Shown here: positions 37,465 through 48,534 of the stretch, piece by piece
How the letters are laid out: each line of letters opens with the position of its first letter
How positions within the stretch are numbered: the stretch's first letter is position 1
From: a bacterium
GTDB taxonomy: Bacteria; Calditrichota; Calditrichia; RBG-13-44-9; J042
Assembly: GCA_015485355.1 (NCBI GenBank)
Contig: WFTQ01000050.1
Coordinates: 1-64,000 of the forward strand
Reading direction: 5' to 3'
Length of the DNA stretch: 64,000 nucleotides
The notes under the pieces: generated by a model
Database searches by the model: none
The model's input: the letters and a program-made list of their open reading frames with translations, nothing else
Told to the model about the DNA's origin: nothing
Translations under genes and position numbers: made by a program

Positions 37465-37818
37465 TCACTGGAACAGTGCATCCAGGCGTTCCACCGGACG
37501 GGCCAGAACGACCCGATCCCCGTACACCACAATCGGCCGCTGAAGCAAGCGGGGATGCTCCGAAGCGATTTGGGCAAACGCTTCCGCCGTGAGGGACCTT
37601 CCTTTCAATCCCAGCTCCCGAAACTCTTTCTCGTTTGTCCGGATGAATTCTTCCACCGGCAACCCCGATTTACGAATCAGTTGCGCCAGTTCATCCGGAG
37701 AAAAACCTTCCCGGAGGTAGTCGAAGATCACGGGGTCGATTCCTTTTTCCCTTAAATAATTCAACCCCTCCCGGCTTTTGCGGCAACGCGGATGGTGCCA
37801 GATGACAACTCTTGCCAT
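37465..37818 (-). CDS. ArsC/Spx-family arsenate reductase-like protein
   Basis: The protein is 117 residues of thioredoxin fold, ArsC family. The catalytic loop is HHPRCRKSRE with C12, and a second signature is LLQRPIVVYGDRVVLARPVE, where the RP-I/V segment holds the arginine that contacts the anion. YLREGFSPDEL follows the usual strand 2. Members use glutaredoxin or glutathione to reduce arsenate, but the YffB branch has no known arsenate role and this protein lacks ars neighbours, so function is uncertain. AGGAGGAATCC lies directly ahead of the ATG. Confidence 0.85.
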   Translation of the reverse strand: MARVVIWHHPRCRKSREGLNYLREKGIDPVIFDYLREGFSPDELAQLIRKSGLPVEEFIRTNEKEFRELGLKGRSLTAEAFAQIASEHPRLLQRPIVVYGDRVVLARPVERLDALFQ

Positions 37819-38032
37819 GGATTCCTCCTGAAGTATGGATGCACATTCAACGAACAGTCATGGACAATAGCTTTCGAATACCCTTGGCATTCAACGTCCC
37901 CTCCCGATTTTTTATCCCGCTGTGGCCGCACAATTCCAGATAAAACTGGAATTTTCCCCGGCGATTATTTAAACTTTATTCGACAAAAAAACAATAAAAA
38001 GGTAACAAAGGGCCATCAATCGGGGAACCGTC

Positions 38033-40009
<1,977 letters not shown>

Positions 40010-40105
40010 GGCAAATGGGTGGATGATTCGTAACCAGCGGCGGCCTCTCAATGCCCGGGACAATGCAAAGGAGGCACCGGGGAAACGGCCCCCATGTCTC
40101 ATCCG

Positions 40106-40741
40106 TTATGGCAAATGCAGAAACGCCACCATCATATCCCATATCCCCTCCAGCTGATCGATTAGACTGTGATCCGCGGCCAACAAAACAACCCGTGCTT
40201 GTGGGTTCCGTTTCAGATACTCCACACTCAGCGAATAAGGGACCGACTCATCGAAAATGCCATGAAATACCAGGGCAGGCAGCCGGCGACGGACGACCCT
40301 TTGCTCGTGCTTCAAGGCATCCTCGTAAAACGCATAATGCAGCTGTTGGGTACGCCGGGTACCGTAGTGATACACCGGTAATACGCCCCGTTGTTTCCAT
40401 TCCTTCAGCCCGGCGGGACCAAGGATTTGGGACTGGCGGCCGACAAAACCAAAGGCAGGGGCCAGAAGGACCAAACGGCAGACCTGTTGAATGTCTTCCG
40501 CAAGCAAAGCGGCCAACCAGCCTCCAAGACTCGAACCGATCATACAGACATCCTCGGTACACCCTTTCAGCAGATGCTTGACCAAACTCAGCTGACGCGA
40601 AAGGGTGGTGTGTTCGAAATCATTCTCCGTTAAATCGGGGATATCCAGATCCTTACCGATTTCCTGGAATTTTCGACGAAAATACCGTCCCTTGGTCGAT
40701 CCCCTACCGGAAGCGAATCCATGTAAATAAATATATCGCAT
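40106..40741 (-). CDS. YqiA-like alpha/beta-hydrolase esterase
   Basis: The protein is 211 residues. The opening MRYIYLHGFASGRGSTKG is the UPF0227/YqiA signature. The nucleophile serine is in MIGSSLGGWLAALLAE; the acid is probably the aspartate in VFHGIFDESVPY and the base the histidine in LLAADHSLIDQLEG. YqiA of E. coli is an esterase acting on short acyl esters, with no settled role. GAAAGGGA precedes the ATG. It converges with the acyl-CoA synthetase gene. Confidence 0.85.
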   Translation of the reverse strand: MRYIYLHGFASGRGSTKGRYFRRKFQEIGKDLDIPDLTENDFEHTTLSRQLSLVKHLLKGCTEDVCMIGSSLGGWLAALLAEDIQQVCRLVLLAPAFGFVGRQSQILGPAGLKEWKQRGVLPVYHYGTRRTQQLHYAFYEDALKHEQRVVRRRLPALVFHGIFDESVPYSLSVEYLKRNPQARVVLLAADHSLIDQLEGIWDMMVAFLHLP

Positions 40742-40953
40742 AAAGCAGTCCCTTTCACTTTTTCAAACCTGGAGGCCTGCAGGCGGCGACATCGGCATCC
40801 CGATACTCACGAGCGTTGCAGAAGGGTACCGCCGTTTTCGGAAAGGATGTAAAAGTAGACGGCTTCCGCAAACTTATCCGCATGGGGTTCTCTGTTCGAT
40901 CGACGCGGGGTGGAGCTCAAGCCGCTTCCTTCCAGGACGAGGTTTATCAGCGA

Positions 40954-41490
40954 TCAGTCATCTCCGGTGGATTCGGAGGATGCCGGCGTCGATTCCGATT
41001 CTCGAGGGCTTCCCCTTTGCCGAACCTTCTCTTTCACAATCAGATATACCCCGACACCAATCAAAAGCAAAGGCCAGACAAAACGATTGTCCAGAGCCAG
41101 GGCGAAAAAAACTCCACTGATAACCGTCAGCACCAGACCACTGCGGAGGTAACGCTCTTCCCGACTCCCCAGAACATACATGGCCCAAAAGCCCAGACCG
41201 GGTCCCAGAATAAAAATCGGCCATAAGGCACCCGACAAGCGATACGGCCATTGGTTCTCCAGCAAAAAATACAGCCCGTAAACGATTAAAATGGTGCCCG
41301 GCATTAACAACCGATAATGGGTACGGTCGGCAAACCAGAAGAGCCAGAACACCACCCCCGGAAAAAGCAATAAAAACGGCCAGGTGTTTGCCAGACTGAA
41401 GGACAAGACGCCCAGATTCCGCAATAAAAATAACACCCCAACCAGGATAAACAGAATACCCCAGACCATGGATTTGGTACGGTCTTCCAT
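40954..41490 (-). CDS. LiaF/DUF5668-like membrane protein
   Basis: The protein is 178 residues with about six membrane spans arranged as three similar hairpins: WGILFILVGVLFLLRNLG, WPFLLLFPGVVFW, GTILIVYGLYFLLENQWP, LWPIFILGPGLGFWAMY, LVLTVISGVFFALAL and WPLLLIGVGVYLIVK. This repeated (W/L)P-ll-GxG pattern is typical of the LiaI/LiaF-like transmembrane region family, linked to envelope-stress sensing in Firmicutes. The C-terminal 20 residues are charged, Ser/Glu-rich and cytoplasmic. The start is ATG 41490 with CGGAGG six bases upstream. It diverges from a secreted 5'-nucleotidase gene. Confidence 0.8.
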   Translation of the reverse strand: MEDRTKSMVWGILFILVGVLFLLRNLGVLSFSLANTWPFLLLFPGVVFWLFWFADRTHYRLLMPGTILIVYGLYFLLENQWPYRLSGALWPIFILGPGLGFWAMYVLGSREERYLRSGLVLTVISGVFFALALDNRFVWPLLLIGVGVYLIVKEKVRQRGSPRESESTPASSESTGDD

Positions 41491-41657
41491 GAATACCTCC
41501 GATGTCATATTCGTTATCGAACTGTTAAATGCACGGGAATAAAATAGACATGTTTCAAAAAAAATGAAACCCCCTTGCTATTTCGGCCACCGTTTGGGAT
41601 TGCTCAACCGAAGCCCCTTCCGGGGAGTTGTTCCCGAAACGGCAATAGGCAAACATC

Positions 41658-41686
41658 TTGATTAAGTTCCTGCCGAAAAGTATATT
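41658..41686 (+). promoter_or_regulatory. Sigma-70 promoter for the 5'-nucleotidase gene
   Basis: TTGATT (41658-41663), 17 bases, TATATT (41681-41686). Transcription would start near 41693, about 20 bases ahead of the ATG. Confidence 0.75.
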
Positions 41687-41712
41687 CTTAGCGAATCAGA
41701 TGGGAGAGTTGG

Positions 41713-43419
41713 ATGTTTCGCACCTGCCTGGTGGTTTTAGGAATATTGCAATCGGTCCTGGCCCAGTCGCCGCAGTTGCACCGGATCACCATACTGTTTA
41801 CCAACGACATCCACGGCGGGATCACGGAAAAACGAGCGGAATTCTTGAACCCGGAATTTCCTCCGGTATTGGGAGGCGGCGCTTCGGCCGCTACCCTCAT
41901 CAACAAGGTGAAAGCCCAGGCCCAAAAGGAAGGATTCACCGTGCTGACCATCGATGCCGGGGATATTTTTCAGGGCACGTTGGTGGGAACCCTCTCCCGG
42001 GGAAAGGCGGTAGTTCAATACATGAACAGGGTAGGCTACGATGCCTGTGTGCCGGGAAACCATGATTTCGATCTGGGCAAAGACAATTTGATTGAATTGA
42101 TCCAGGCTTCCCAATTTCCCTGGGTATCTTGCAACATCTTTGACCGGGAAACCGGGAGCCTCTGGCCTTGGGTTAAGCCCTGGATTATCATCGAACGCAA
42201 CGGATTGCGGATCGGCATTACCGGCGCCACCACAGTGGGTACCCGATGGATGAGCTTCCCGGAAAATATCCAAGGGCTGGAATTTCGGCCGGAAATTCCC
42301 TCGCTTCAGCGGGCGGTGGACGAACTCAGGGCGAGGGACGTGGATTTGGTCATCGCTCTGGTTCATCTGGGACTTCCTTACGATCCGCGGGAAGGCTACC
42401 GAAAATTGAAGGGCATGAGCCTGGACAGCGTGTTGAAGAAAGATTATGTTAATGCCATGGAAGTGGCCCATTTTGTGAGAGGCATTGATGTTTTGCTGGG
42501 GGGGCATTTGCACCGGGGTTATCCAGAACCCTGGGTGGATCCGGTCAATCATACCATCTGCCTTCAGAACTATGGCAATATGAGCAATCTGGGTTGGATT
42601 AATGTGTATTTCGAAAGGACCGCTCGTACCATCTACACTTTCGATTATCCCGCAGACGCCGGCACCCTGCTGTTGCTCCAGGAGGATGAATTCTGGCCGG
42701 ACAGTGTGGTGTTTCGCCTCATCAAACAACAGCAAGCCACATACGAGAAGGGATTCGAAGAAGTTATTGGAGAGACCCGAATCACTTTGAAGCGATCGAG
42801 TGTGGGAGAATCCCCTCTGAACAATTTGATTACAGACGCCATGCGCCGGCGGGTGGAAGCCGATTTTGCTTTCACCAATTTCGGGGGGATTCGGGCGGAC
42901 ATAAAGAGAGGCCCCATCACCCGGGCGGATGTCTTTCGGGTATTGCCTTTTGGCAATCAGATCGTCACCTTCCATGCCCCGGGTCGATTCATCAAAAACA
43001 TTCTGGAGCAAAAACTCCGCGGCGGCGGCCGGGGATTGGCCATTTCTGGCGGTAAAGTGATTGTGAACCGCTCGCTACCGGATGGCCGGCGCGTAGTGTA
43101 CATGGAAATCGGTGGGGAACCTCTGGAACCGGATCGCCTCTATCGGGTGGCGACCACGGATTACCTTATGGAAGGGAACTCCGGCTTGGTTCTACTTAAA
43201 AGCGTTCCCCCGGAAGAAGTGGCCCATACCGGCATCTTGCTGAGGGAAGCCGTCATCGAATACATCCGCCGACATTCGCCCCTGAAGATTCAGACCGATG
43301 GACGCTGGAAACAAGATGATCACTATTTTCCCGATGAGGACTGGATTCGCAAGTACGGGGACCGGGCGGCACGAGTGGAAAAGAAGCCGGACCCCTCCGG
43401 CCTTTCCACCAGCCGTTGA
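41713..43419 (+). CDS. Secreted 5'-nucleotidase / 2',3'-cyclic phosphodiesterase (UshA family)
   Basis: The protein is 568 residues. A short signal peptide (1-18, ending VLAQ) exports it to the periplasm. The calcineurin-like domain shows ILFTNDIHGGI, DAGDIFQGT, VPGNHDFDLG, ALVHLGLPYD and GGHLHRG, giving the two-metal site. The C-terminal substrate domain shows NNLITDAMRRR, FTNFGGIRAD and VFRVLPFGNQIV. It dephosphorylates extracytoplasmic nucleotides so that nucleosides can be taken up. GGGAG precedes the ATG and a good promoter lies upstream. larC starts 43 bases after its stop. It has no T9SS or lipoprotein signal. Confidence 0.93.
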   Translation: MFRTCLVVLGILQSVLAQSPQLHRITILFTNDIHGGITEKRAEFLNPEFPPVLGGGASAATLINKVKAQAQKEGFTVLTIDAGDIFQGTLVGTLSRGKAVVQYMNRVGYDACVPGNHDFDLGKDNLIELIQASQFPWVSCNIFDRETGSLWPWVKPWIIIERNGLRIGITGATTVGTRWMSFPENIQGLEFRPEIPSLQRAVDELRARDVDLVIALVHLGLPYDPREGYRKLKGMSLDSVLKKDYVNAMEVAHFVRGIDVLLGGHLHRGYPEPWVDPVNHTICLQNYGNMSNLGWINVYFERTARTIYTFDYPADAGTLLLLQEDEFWPDSVVFRLIKQQQATYEKGFEEVIGETRITLKRSSVGESPLNNLITDAMRRRVEADFAFTNFGGIRADIKRGPITRADVFRVLPFGNQIVTFHAPGRFIKNILEQKLRGGGRGLAISGGKVIVNRSLPDGRRVVYMEIGGEPLEPDRLYRVATTDYLMEGNSGLVLLKSVPPEEVAHTGILLREAVIEYIRRHSPLKIQTDGRWKQDDHYFPDEDWIRKYGDRAARVEKKPDPSGLSTSR

Positions 43420-43462
43420 AGGGTAAATATCGTTGCGCAACCCAAAACACCGACAGGGTACC

Positions 43463-44635
43463 ATGAAATTTTTATACATCGAATGCGTGGGTGGCATCAG
43501 TGGGGACATGCTGATCGGAAGTCTTTTAGACGGCCTGGTGCCTTTTGAACATCTGCAACAAGAATTGCAGAAACTTCCCCTGAACCAATACCGCCTGGAA
43601 TTGCAGGAAGAAACCCGACACCACATTTCCGGAAAACGGTTTCGGGTTCAGGTCACCACCTCGGAGGTCGCCCGTCGCCACCTATCCGATATCGTCAATC
43701 TTCTGGAAAGCAGTCAACTAAGCGCCTTTGTAAAGGAAAACAGCATCCAGACTTTCCAATCCCTTGCCCGTGTAGAGGCCCGCATTCATGCCACCACGGT
43801 GGATCGAGTGCACTTTCACGAAGTGGGGGCCCTGGATTCGATCATCGATATCGTCGGCACATTTATCTGTCTGGAATACTTACACCCTGTATCGATTTAC
43901 CATTCTCCCATTCCGGTAAGCCGAGGCCGAATCGATACGGCCCATGGCAAGCTTCCGGTTCCCGCACCCGCTACCCTGGCTTTGCTGGTGGGGCGACCCC
44001 TGCAATATCTGGATATTGAAGGGGAGTTGGTGACCCCAACCGGTGCGGCCCTTCTTGCTCATATCGCCCGGGGACCGCTCCCCACCAGCCAGACCTTTTC
44101 CATACAGCAAATCGGTTACGGTCTGGGCGAAAGCGATTTTCCGGAACTCCCCAACTTCCTGCGCATCTGGCTGGGAGAGTTTCCAATCGAAACCCAGAAG
44201 GAGACCGTCCTGCAGGTGGAAACCCACATCGATGATGTGAATCCCGAAATCTACCCTTACCTAATGGAACGATTATACCAGTGTGGGGTACAGGATGTGG
44301 CACTGTACTCTAACATCATGAAAAAAGGGCGGCCCGGAATACTGGTATCCATTCTATGCGACACGGCCTTGCTTCCGCAGGTCAAGGAGATTCTTTTCAC
44401 GGAAACCAGTACCATAGGGTTACGGTATTTTCCCGTGTACCGGGAGAAATTGGCCCGAAAGCTCATTACGGTCCACTCCCCCTGGGGAGACATTCAGGTC
44501 AAGAAGGTGCTTATCAACGGTAAACAGCGACTATTGCCGGAATTTGAGGAGTGTAAACGCATTGCCCAAATCAGCAAGCGGTCCCTCTGGGAGGTTTATC
44601 AGGAATTGACCCAATTTTTATCCGGGCAAACATGA
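43463..44635 (+). CDS. larC: Nickel insertion protein LarC (nickel-pincer cofactor biosynthesis)
   Basis: LarC inserts nickel, at the cost of CTP, into the pincer cofactor used by lactate racemase and related enzymes. The protein is 390 residues. Seen are YIECVGGISGDMLIGSLLD at the N-terminus, the VHFHEVGALDSIIDIVG segment, PVSRGRIDTAHGKLPVPAPA, the ELVTPTGAAL motif and, in the C-terminal half, ETHIDDVNPEIYPYLMERL and KKGRPGILVSILCD. In Lactobacillus plantarum larC needs a ribosomal frameshift; here it is one continuous frame. ATG 43463 follows ACAGGG. It overlaps the following methyltransferase start by 4 bases. larE is present elsewhere in the window (60188-61018), but larA and larB are not. 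Confidence 0.93.
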   Translation: MKFLYIECVGGISGDMLIGSLLDGLVPFEHLQQELQKLPLNQYRLELQEETRHHISGKRFRVQVTTSEVARRHLSDIVNLLESSQLSAFVKENSIQTFQSLARVEARIHATTVDRVHFHEVGALDSIIDIVGTFICLEYLHPVSIYHSPIPVSRGRIDTAHGKLPVPAPATLALLVGRPLQYLDIEGELVTPTGAALLAHIARGPLPTSQTFSIQQIGYGLGESDFPELPNFLRIWLGEFPIETQKETVLQVETHIDDVNPEIYPYLMERLYQCGVQDVALYSNIMKKGRPGILVSILCDTALLPQVKEILFTETSTIGLRYFPVYREKLARKLITVHSPWGDIQVKKVLINGKQRLLPEFEECKRIAQISKRSLWEVYQELTQFLSGQT

Positions 44636-45396
44636 AGGCACCCACCCCTCCCTCTACTCTGATTGTATACGGTCGGAATCCCTTGCTCGAAGCATTGAAC
44701 CAGGGTCAACCGATAGAAAAAATTTATTTGCTGCATCATGTGCGGGGCGGTAAGATCGAGCGTATTTGTCGAGAGGCCAAACGGCGGAACATTCCGGTCG
44801 CCCGTGTCGATCGCTCCAAGCTGGACCAACTTACAGGCTTGGCCCATCATCAGGGTGTGGCCGCCGTTATCAGCCCTATACCCACCTACGATCTGGACGC
44901 ATTTATCGAGATTTTGCGAGAAAAAGAGCATCCCCCCTGTGTGATCATACTGGACCGCATCCAGGATCCCCACAACATGGGGGCCATCATCCGCAGCGCC
45001 GAATTTTTAGGTGCCGATGGTTTGATCTTTTCCCCGCGCGATAATGTGCCTTTGAACCCAACGGTGGTCAAAACCTCCGCCGGAGCCCTCTTCCACCTGC
45101 CCATTTGCAAAACATCCAATCTGGTGCAGACCATCCAACGCCTGAAAGCATCCGACTTCTGGATTTACGGCGGCACCCTGGAAGGGGAACTCCCCTTGTG
45201 GGAGGTAGACCTGACCCGACCCTGTGGCCTGATCATCGGCAACGAAGACAAGGGCATTCGCCCCCTGATTCAAAAACATTGCGATCAATTGTTCGTCATC
45301 CCGCGAATCGGGCAAACCGATTCTTTGAATGCTTCGGTCGCCGCGGGCATCATGCTGTGGGAACGGCTCCGCCAGAAACGCAATGCTCCGCTATAA
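44632..45396 (+). CDS. rlmB: SpoU/TrmH-family 2'-O-methyltransferase (RlmB-like)
   Basis: The protein is 254 residues. The N-terminal substrate-binding domain begins LIVYGRNPLLEAL. The SPOUT knot has ILDRIQDPHNMGAIIRSAEF (motif 1), GLIIGNEDKGIRP (motif 2) and IPRIGQTDSLNASVAAGIML (motif 3). RlmB methylates the ribose of G2251 in 23S rRNA, but other SpoU members act on tRNA, so the exact target is inferred. Its ATG overlaps the larC stop (ATGA), so the two are translated together, although the jobs are unrelated. Confidence 0.92.
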   Translation: MKAPTPPSTLIVYGRNPLLEALNQGQPIEKIYLLHHVRGGKIERICREAKRRNIPVARVDRSKLDQLTGLAHHQGVAAVISPIPTYDLDAFIEILREKEHPPCVIILDRIQDPHNMGAIIRSAEFLGADGLIFSPRDNVPLNPTVVKTSAGALFHLPICKTSNLVQTIQRLKASDFWIYGGTLEGELPLWEVDLTRPCGLIIGNEDKGIRPLIQKHCDQLFVIPRIGQTDSLNASVAAGIMLWERLRQKRNAPL

Positions 45397-45551
45397 CCGG
45401 AACGGCCTGTCGACCCTTTCCCAAGGCGATGGCTCTCTTCTTTCCGACTGTCCCTTCCCATTGCCCTTCCGGCCTGCATCGCCGTTCGAGGCCATCCATG
45501 CCATGCCGCCCACCGGGCCTTTCCTGAGCGCCGGATTGCCAAAAATACAAT

Positions 45552-45573
45552 CCCCTTCCGAAACAGGGGTTTT
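45552..45573 (+). terminator. Weak terminator-like hairpin after rlmB
   Basis: CCCCT (45552-45556) and AGGGG (45565-45569) with an 8-base loop, then TTTT. The stem is only five pairs, so this is a tentative call. Confidence 0.35.
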
Positions 45574-45605
45574 GTAAAAAATGCAACCTTCTTGGCAAAT
45601 ATCCG

Positions 45606-45634
45606 TTGGTTTCCGCAGGTGATTTCGCTATATT
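45606..45634 (+). promoter_or_regulatory. Sigma-70 promoter for mazG
   Basis: TTGGTT (45606-45611), 17 bases, TATATT (45629-45634). The -10 matches five of six bases. The predicted start is about 43 bases ahead of the mazG ATG. Confidence 0.6.
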
Positions 45635-45684
45635 AGGGCACTTCTATTGTATTTTCTGCAATTCAACACCGAGGTCTTTGAATC

Positions 45685-46449
45685 ATGTATGTAGAACGTT
45701 TCGCCGAACTGGTAGAGATCATGAAACGCTTACGTCGGGAATGTCCCTGGGATCGGGAGCAGACCCCGGAAAGCCTCCGACAATACATTCTGGAAGAAGC
45801 CTACGAAACCGTGGAAGCCATCGATGCCGGAAACTGGGAGGAGCTGAAAAAAGAACTGGGCGATCTGCTGTTGCAAATCGTTTTTCAGGCGGAAATCGCC
45901 GAGGAGCGGGGCCGGTTTACCCTGGAAGATGTGATTCAACATATCAATCAAAAACTCATTCAACGGCATCCCCATGTGTTTGGGGGCATCGAGGTAAAAG
46001 ATGCCGAGCATGTCAAAGAAAACTGGGAGCGAATAAAGTATCACCAGGAGAATCGGCGCTCTGTTCTGGAGGGGGTTCCCCGTCATTTGAGTGCTCTGCT
46101 TCGTGCCCAGCGGTTGCAGGACAAGGCGGCTCAAGTGGGCTTCGACTGGGATGATCCCCGGGGGGTTCTGGAGAAAATTCAGGAAGAACTTCGGGAACTG
46201 GACAAGGCCCTCCATGCTCAGGCGCGGGAAAAAATGGAAGAAGAAATCGGGGACATGTTGTTTTCCCTGGTCAACCTGAGCCGATTCCTCAAAATAAACG
46301 CCGAAGACGCCCTGCGAACGACGATCAACAAATTCATTGCCCGCTTTCACTACATCGAGCAGAAACTGAGTGAACAAAATAAGTCGATTCGGGAGGCATC
46401 GTTCAAGGAAATGGATGCCCTCTGGGAAGAAGCGAAAAACAGGGAATAA
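45685..46449 (+). CDS. mazG: Nucleoside triphosphate pyrophosphohydrolase MazG
   Basis: MazG hydrolyses NTPs and dNTPs to monophosphates, and removes aberrant nucleotides. The protein is 254 residues with two tandem MazG helical domains. The first has CPWDREQTPESLRQYILEEA, YETVEAID and ELGDLLLQIVFQAEI, giving the E-E-x-x-E/D-x-x-D metal set. The second has KIQEELREL, KMEEEIGDMLFSLVNLSRF and a final FKEMDALWEEAK. The length and both domains match E. coli MazG. There is no adjacent mazEF. A kinase gene begins 50 bases later on the same strand. Confidence 0.96.
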   Translation: MYVERFAELVEIMKRLRRECPWDREQTPESLRQYILEEAYETVEAIDAGNWEELKKELGDLLLQIVFQAEIAEERGRFTLEDVIQHINQKLIQRHPHVFGGIEVKDAEHVKENWERIKYHQENRRSVLEGVPRHLSALLRAQRLQDKAAQVGFDWDDPRGVLEKIQEELRELDKALHAQAREKMEEEIGDMLFSLVNLSRFLKINAEDALRTTINKFIARFHYIEQKLSEQNKSIREASFKEMDALWEEAKNRE

Positions 46450-46499
46450 ATCGCGCAACCAGGGACGGTATAAACGAACCCTAAACCAACACCATCTGC

Positions 46500-48533
46500 A
46501 TGGCTCTACAATTTCTGAACTTTGCCCTGGTTACCTCTGCGGCCGTACCCCTGTTACTCCTCTGGTTGCTCTTTAACCAGAAAAAAAAGGAGATTTACTT
46601 TTCCATTTACGTGTACTTGACCATCCTGACCAGCATCGACGCCCTGGCAACTCTGATTTTGGTCAACACCCATCTCCCCGAAACGGCCCTCATGGCGGCC
46701 CGAATCCGCCTGATCACCGAAAGCTTCATCATCGCCATAGTATTTTATCTGGCCAAAACGGTGGACCTGTTCACCAATATTCCGCGTCCATCCCTAAGGA
46801 ACACCCTGGTTTTTTTCGGGGCCATGGGCATTTCCCTGATGGGGCTGTTGAACCTGATGATTCGGGACCTCCAGCATACCGGCATGGGCTTTTTCCCGGT
46901 GTTTTCCCCCTACTACTGGGTATTCATTCTGTTTTATTTTCTGATTTTCTATCTCATCTTCGTCGACATTGTCAGCAAATACCGCCGTTCCCGAAGGAAA
47001 CAGGAAATCCAGGATGTGCGAGAAATTCTGGTGGGTATCTATCCCTCTACTTTTTTTTCTACCCTGATTCTCTATATTTTGCCCTATTGGACAACGACGC
47101 ATCCGTTCATCTTTCTGGCATATTTCGTGCTCCCCTGCTTATTGTTGTACACGGCCTTCCGATTTTCCATCATCACCATCGATGCCCGCGTTCACTTCCT
47201 CGTACCGCAACTCCTTTTTTTTGCTCTGGTCATGCTGGGACTGTTTATTTACCTGCCCCCCTTAAAACAACTGCCCTGGTTGCTCCTCAGCATTCCCTTT
47301 TCGGTGGCGGTGATCCTGTTGTCGAACGCCCTCACCGGTCAGTTCTTTAACTGGATCAGCCGATTTCAGGTGGATTTGGACTCCGGGCTGGATAAAAAGA
47401 TGGAAGAATTTTCCTCGGAAATCATCAAATTCATAGACCAGGAAAACCTGTTGAATTTCGTGGGGGATTTCTGCCAGAAAACGTTGCAGTTCAACAAATG
47501 CGCCATCCTCACCCTGCAGTACGATGTACCGCCCTACCAAATTGCTTATTTCAGGAATTACGATCGCAATCCTTTCCGGCAAATGCTGGAAAGCGGTTCC
47601 TCCCCCATTCTGGAGTTGCTGGAAGAGCAAAAGACCATCATCAACAAATTCTCTTTTTCACCGGGCAGTGTGATTTACGAACTGATGGATCAACTGGACG
47701 TATACCTGGTGTTGCCCATCATGGGTAAAAACGAGCTCATGGGCATTGTTTTTCTGGGAGGCAGCCGCAAACAGACCAAAATCTCGGAGCGGCAGGTCCA
47801 ATTTTTAAAAATCATCGGCACCCAGGTGGGCATTGCCTTAGAAAACATCCGCACCCTGCATCAGACCATTCAATCTCAGAAGATGGCCGAGATTGGGATG
47901 CTGGCCTCCCAGCTGGCCCACGATTTCCAATCGTTTATCACCATCGTCAAACTGGAAAATTCCAGTAATGAACGCCTCAAACAACATGCCCACTATATGG
48001 AAAAATTGGTGCAGGATCTGCTGAATTACGCTCGTCCTCAAGAACTCAAATTGACCCCGGTAAAAATCAATCATCTCATCGACATGAGCCTGGATCTGGT
48101 GGACATTCCACCGGACGTGCTTATCGAAAAGCATTATTCCGAAGACTTACCCGAAATTCAAGTCGATGTGGGACAGATGCGCCGGGTGTTTACCAACTTA
48201 TTCGAAAACAGTATTCATGCCATGCGCCATCCTCGAGAGAAACGCCTGAAGATTACCACCCGACCGCTACGGCCCCTAACCAAATTGAAGCGCAGTCCCT
48301 GGATTTACATCGAAATCCTGGACACAGGCGAAGGCATTCCGGAAGAATACCTGGAAAAAATTTTTGAACCGTTTTTCACCACCCACAAACCGGACGGGGG
48401 AACGGGAATGGGACTGGCCATCGTTAAACAGATCATCACCCGACACCACGGCTTCATTGATGTAACCAGTAAACCCGGCAAAGGGACGATCTTCAACATC
48501 CGACTGCCCTATTTCATAAAAGGGGGTTCCTAA
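46500..48533 (+). CDS. Membrane sensor histidine kinase (multi-TM, GAF, HATPase)
   Basis: The protein is 677 residues. Residues 1-285 contain roughly eight to nine membrane spans with short loops, a polytopic sensor module. A GAF domain spans about 295-455 (KCAILTLQYD, VLPIMGKNELMGIVFLGG). The phosphoacceptor helix reads MAEIGMLASQLAHDFQSF, with the histidine in LAHDFQ (an NtrB-like H-D-F variant). The HATPase has N-box RVFTNLFENSIHAM, EILDTGEGIPEEYL, FEPFFTTHKPDGGTGMGLAI and a G2 loop. The next gene starts 1 base after its stop and encodes a sigma-54 activator, so they are a kinase-regulator pair. The overall plan resembles PrsK-type kinases but the H-box does not match that family closely. 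Confidence 0.92.
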   Translation: MALQFLNFALVTSAAVPLLLLWLLFNQKKKEIYFSIYVYLTILTSIDALATLILVNTHLPETALMAARIRLITESFIIAIVFYLAKTVDLFTNIPRPSLRNTLVFFGAMGISLMGLLNLMIRDLQHTGMGFFPVFSPYYWVFILFYFLIFYLIFVDIVSKYRRSRRKQEIQDVREILVGIYPSTFFSTLILYILPYWTTTHPFIFLAYFVLPCLLLYTAFRFSIITIDARVHFLVPQLLFFALVMLGLFIYLPPLKQLPWLLLSIPFSVAVILLSNALTGQFFNWISRFQVDLDSGLDKKMEEFSSEIIKFIDQENLLNFVGDFCQKTLQFNKCAILTLQYDVPPYQIAYFRNYDRNPFRQMLESGSSPILELLEEQKTIINKFSFSPGSVIYELMDQLDVYLVLPIMGKNELMGIVFLGGSRKQTKISERQVQFLKIIGTQVGIALENIRTLHQTIQSQKMAEIGMLASQLAHDFQSFITIVKLENSSNERLKQHAHYMEKLVQDLLNYARPQELKLTPVKINHLIDMSLDLVDIPPDVLIEKHYSEDLPEIQVDVGQMRRVFTNLFENSIHAMRHPREKRLKITTRPLRPLTKLKRSPWIYIEILDTGEGIPEEYLEKIFEPFFTTHKPDGGTGMGLAIVKQIITRHHGFIDVTSKPGKGTIFNIRLPYFIKGGS

Positions 48534-48534
48534 A

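Noticed and set aside
41737-43011. Long minus-strand open frame (424 codons) opposite the 5'-nucleotidase
   Set aside because: The plus strand encodes a full UshA-type enzyme with all motifs. The minus frame has no recognisable sequence or ribosome site.
43463-44635. Expected ribosomal frameshift in larC
   Set aside because: The gene is a single continuous frame; no frameshift is needed.
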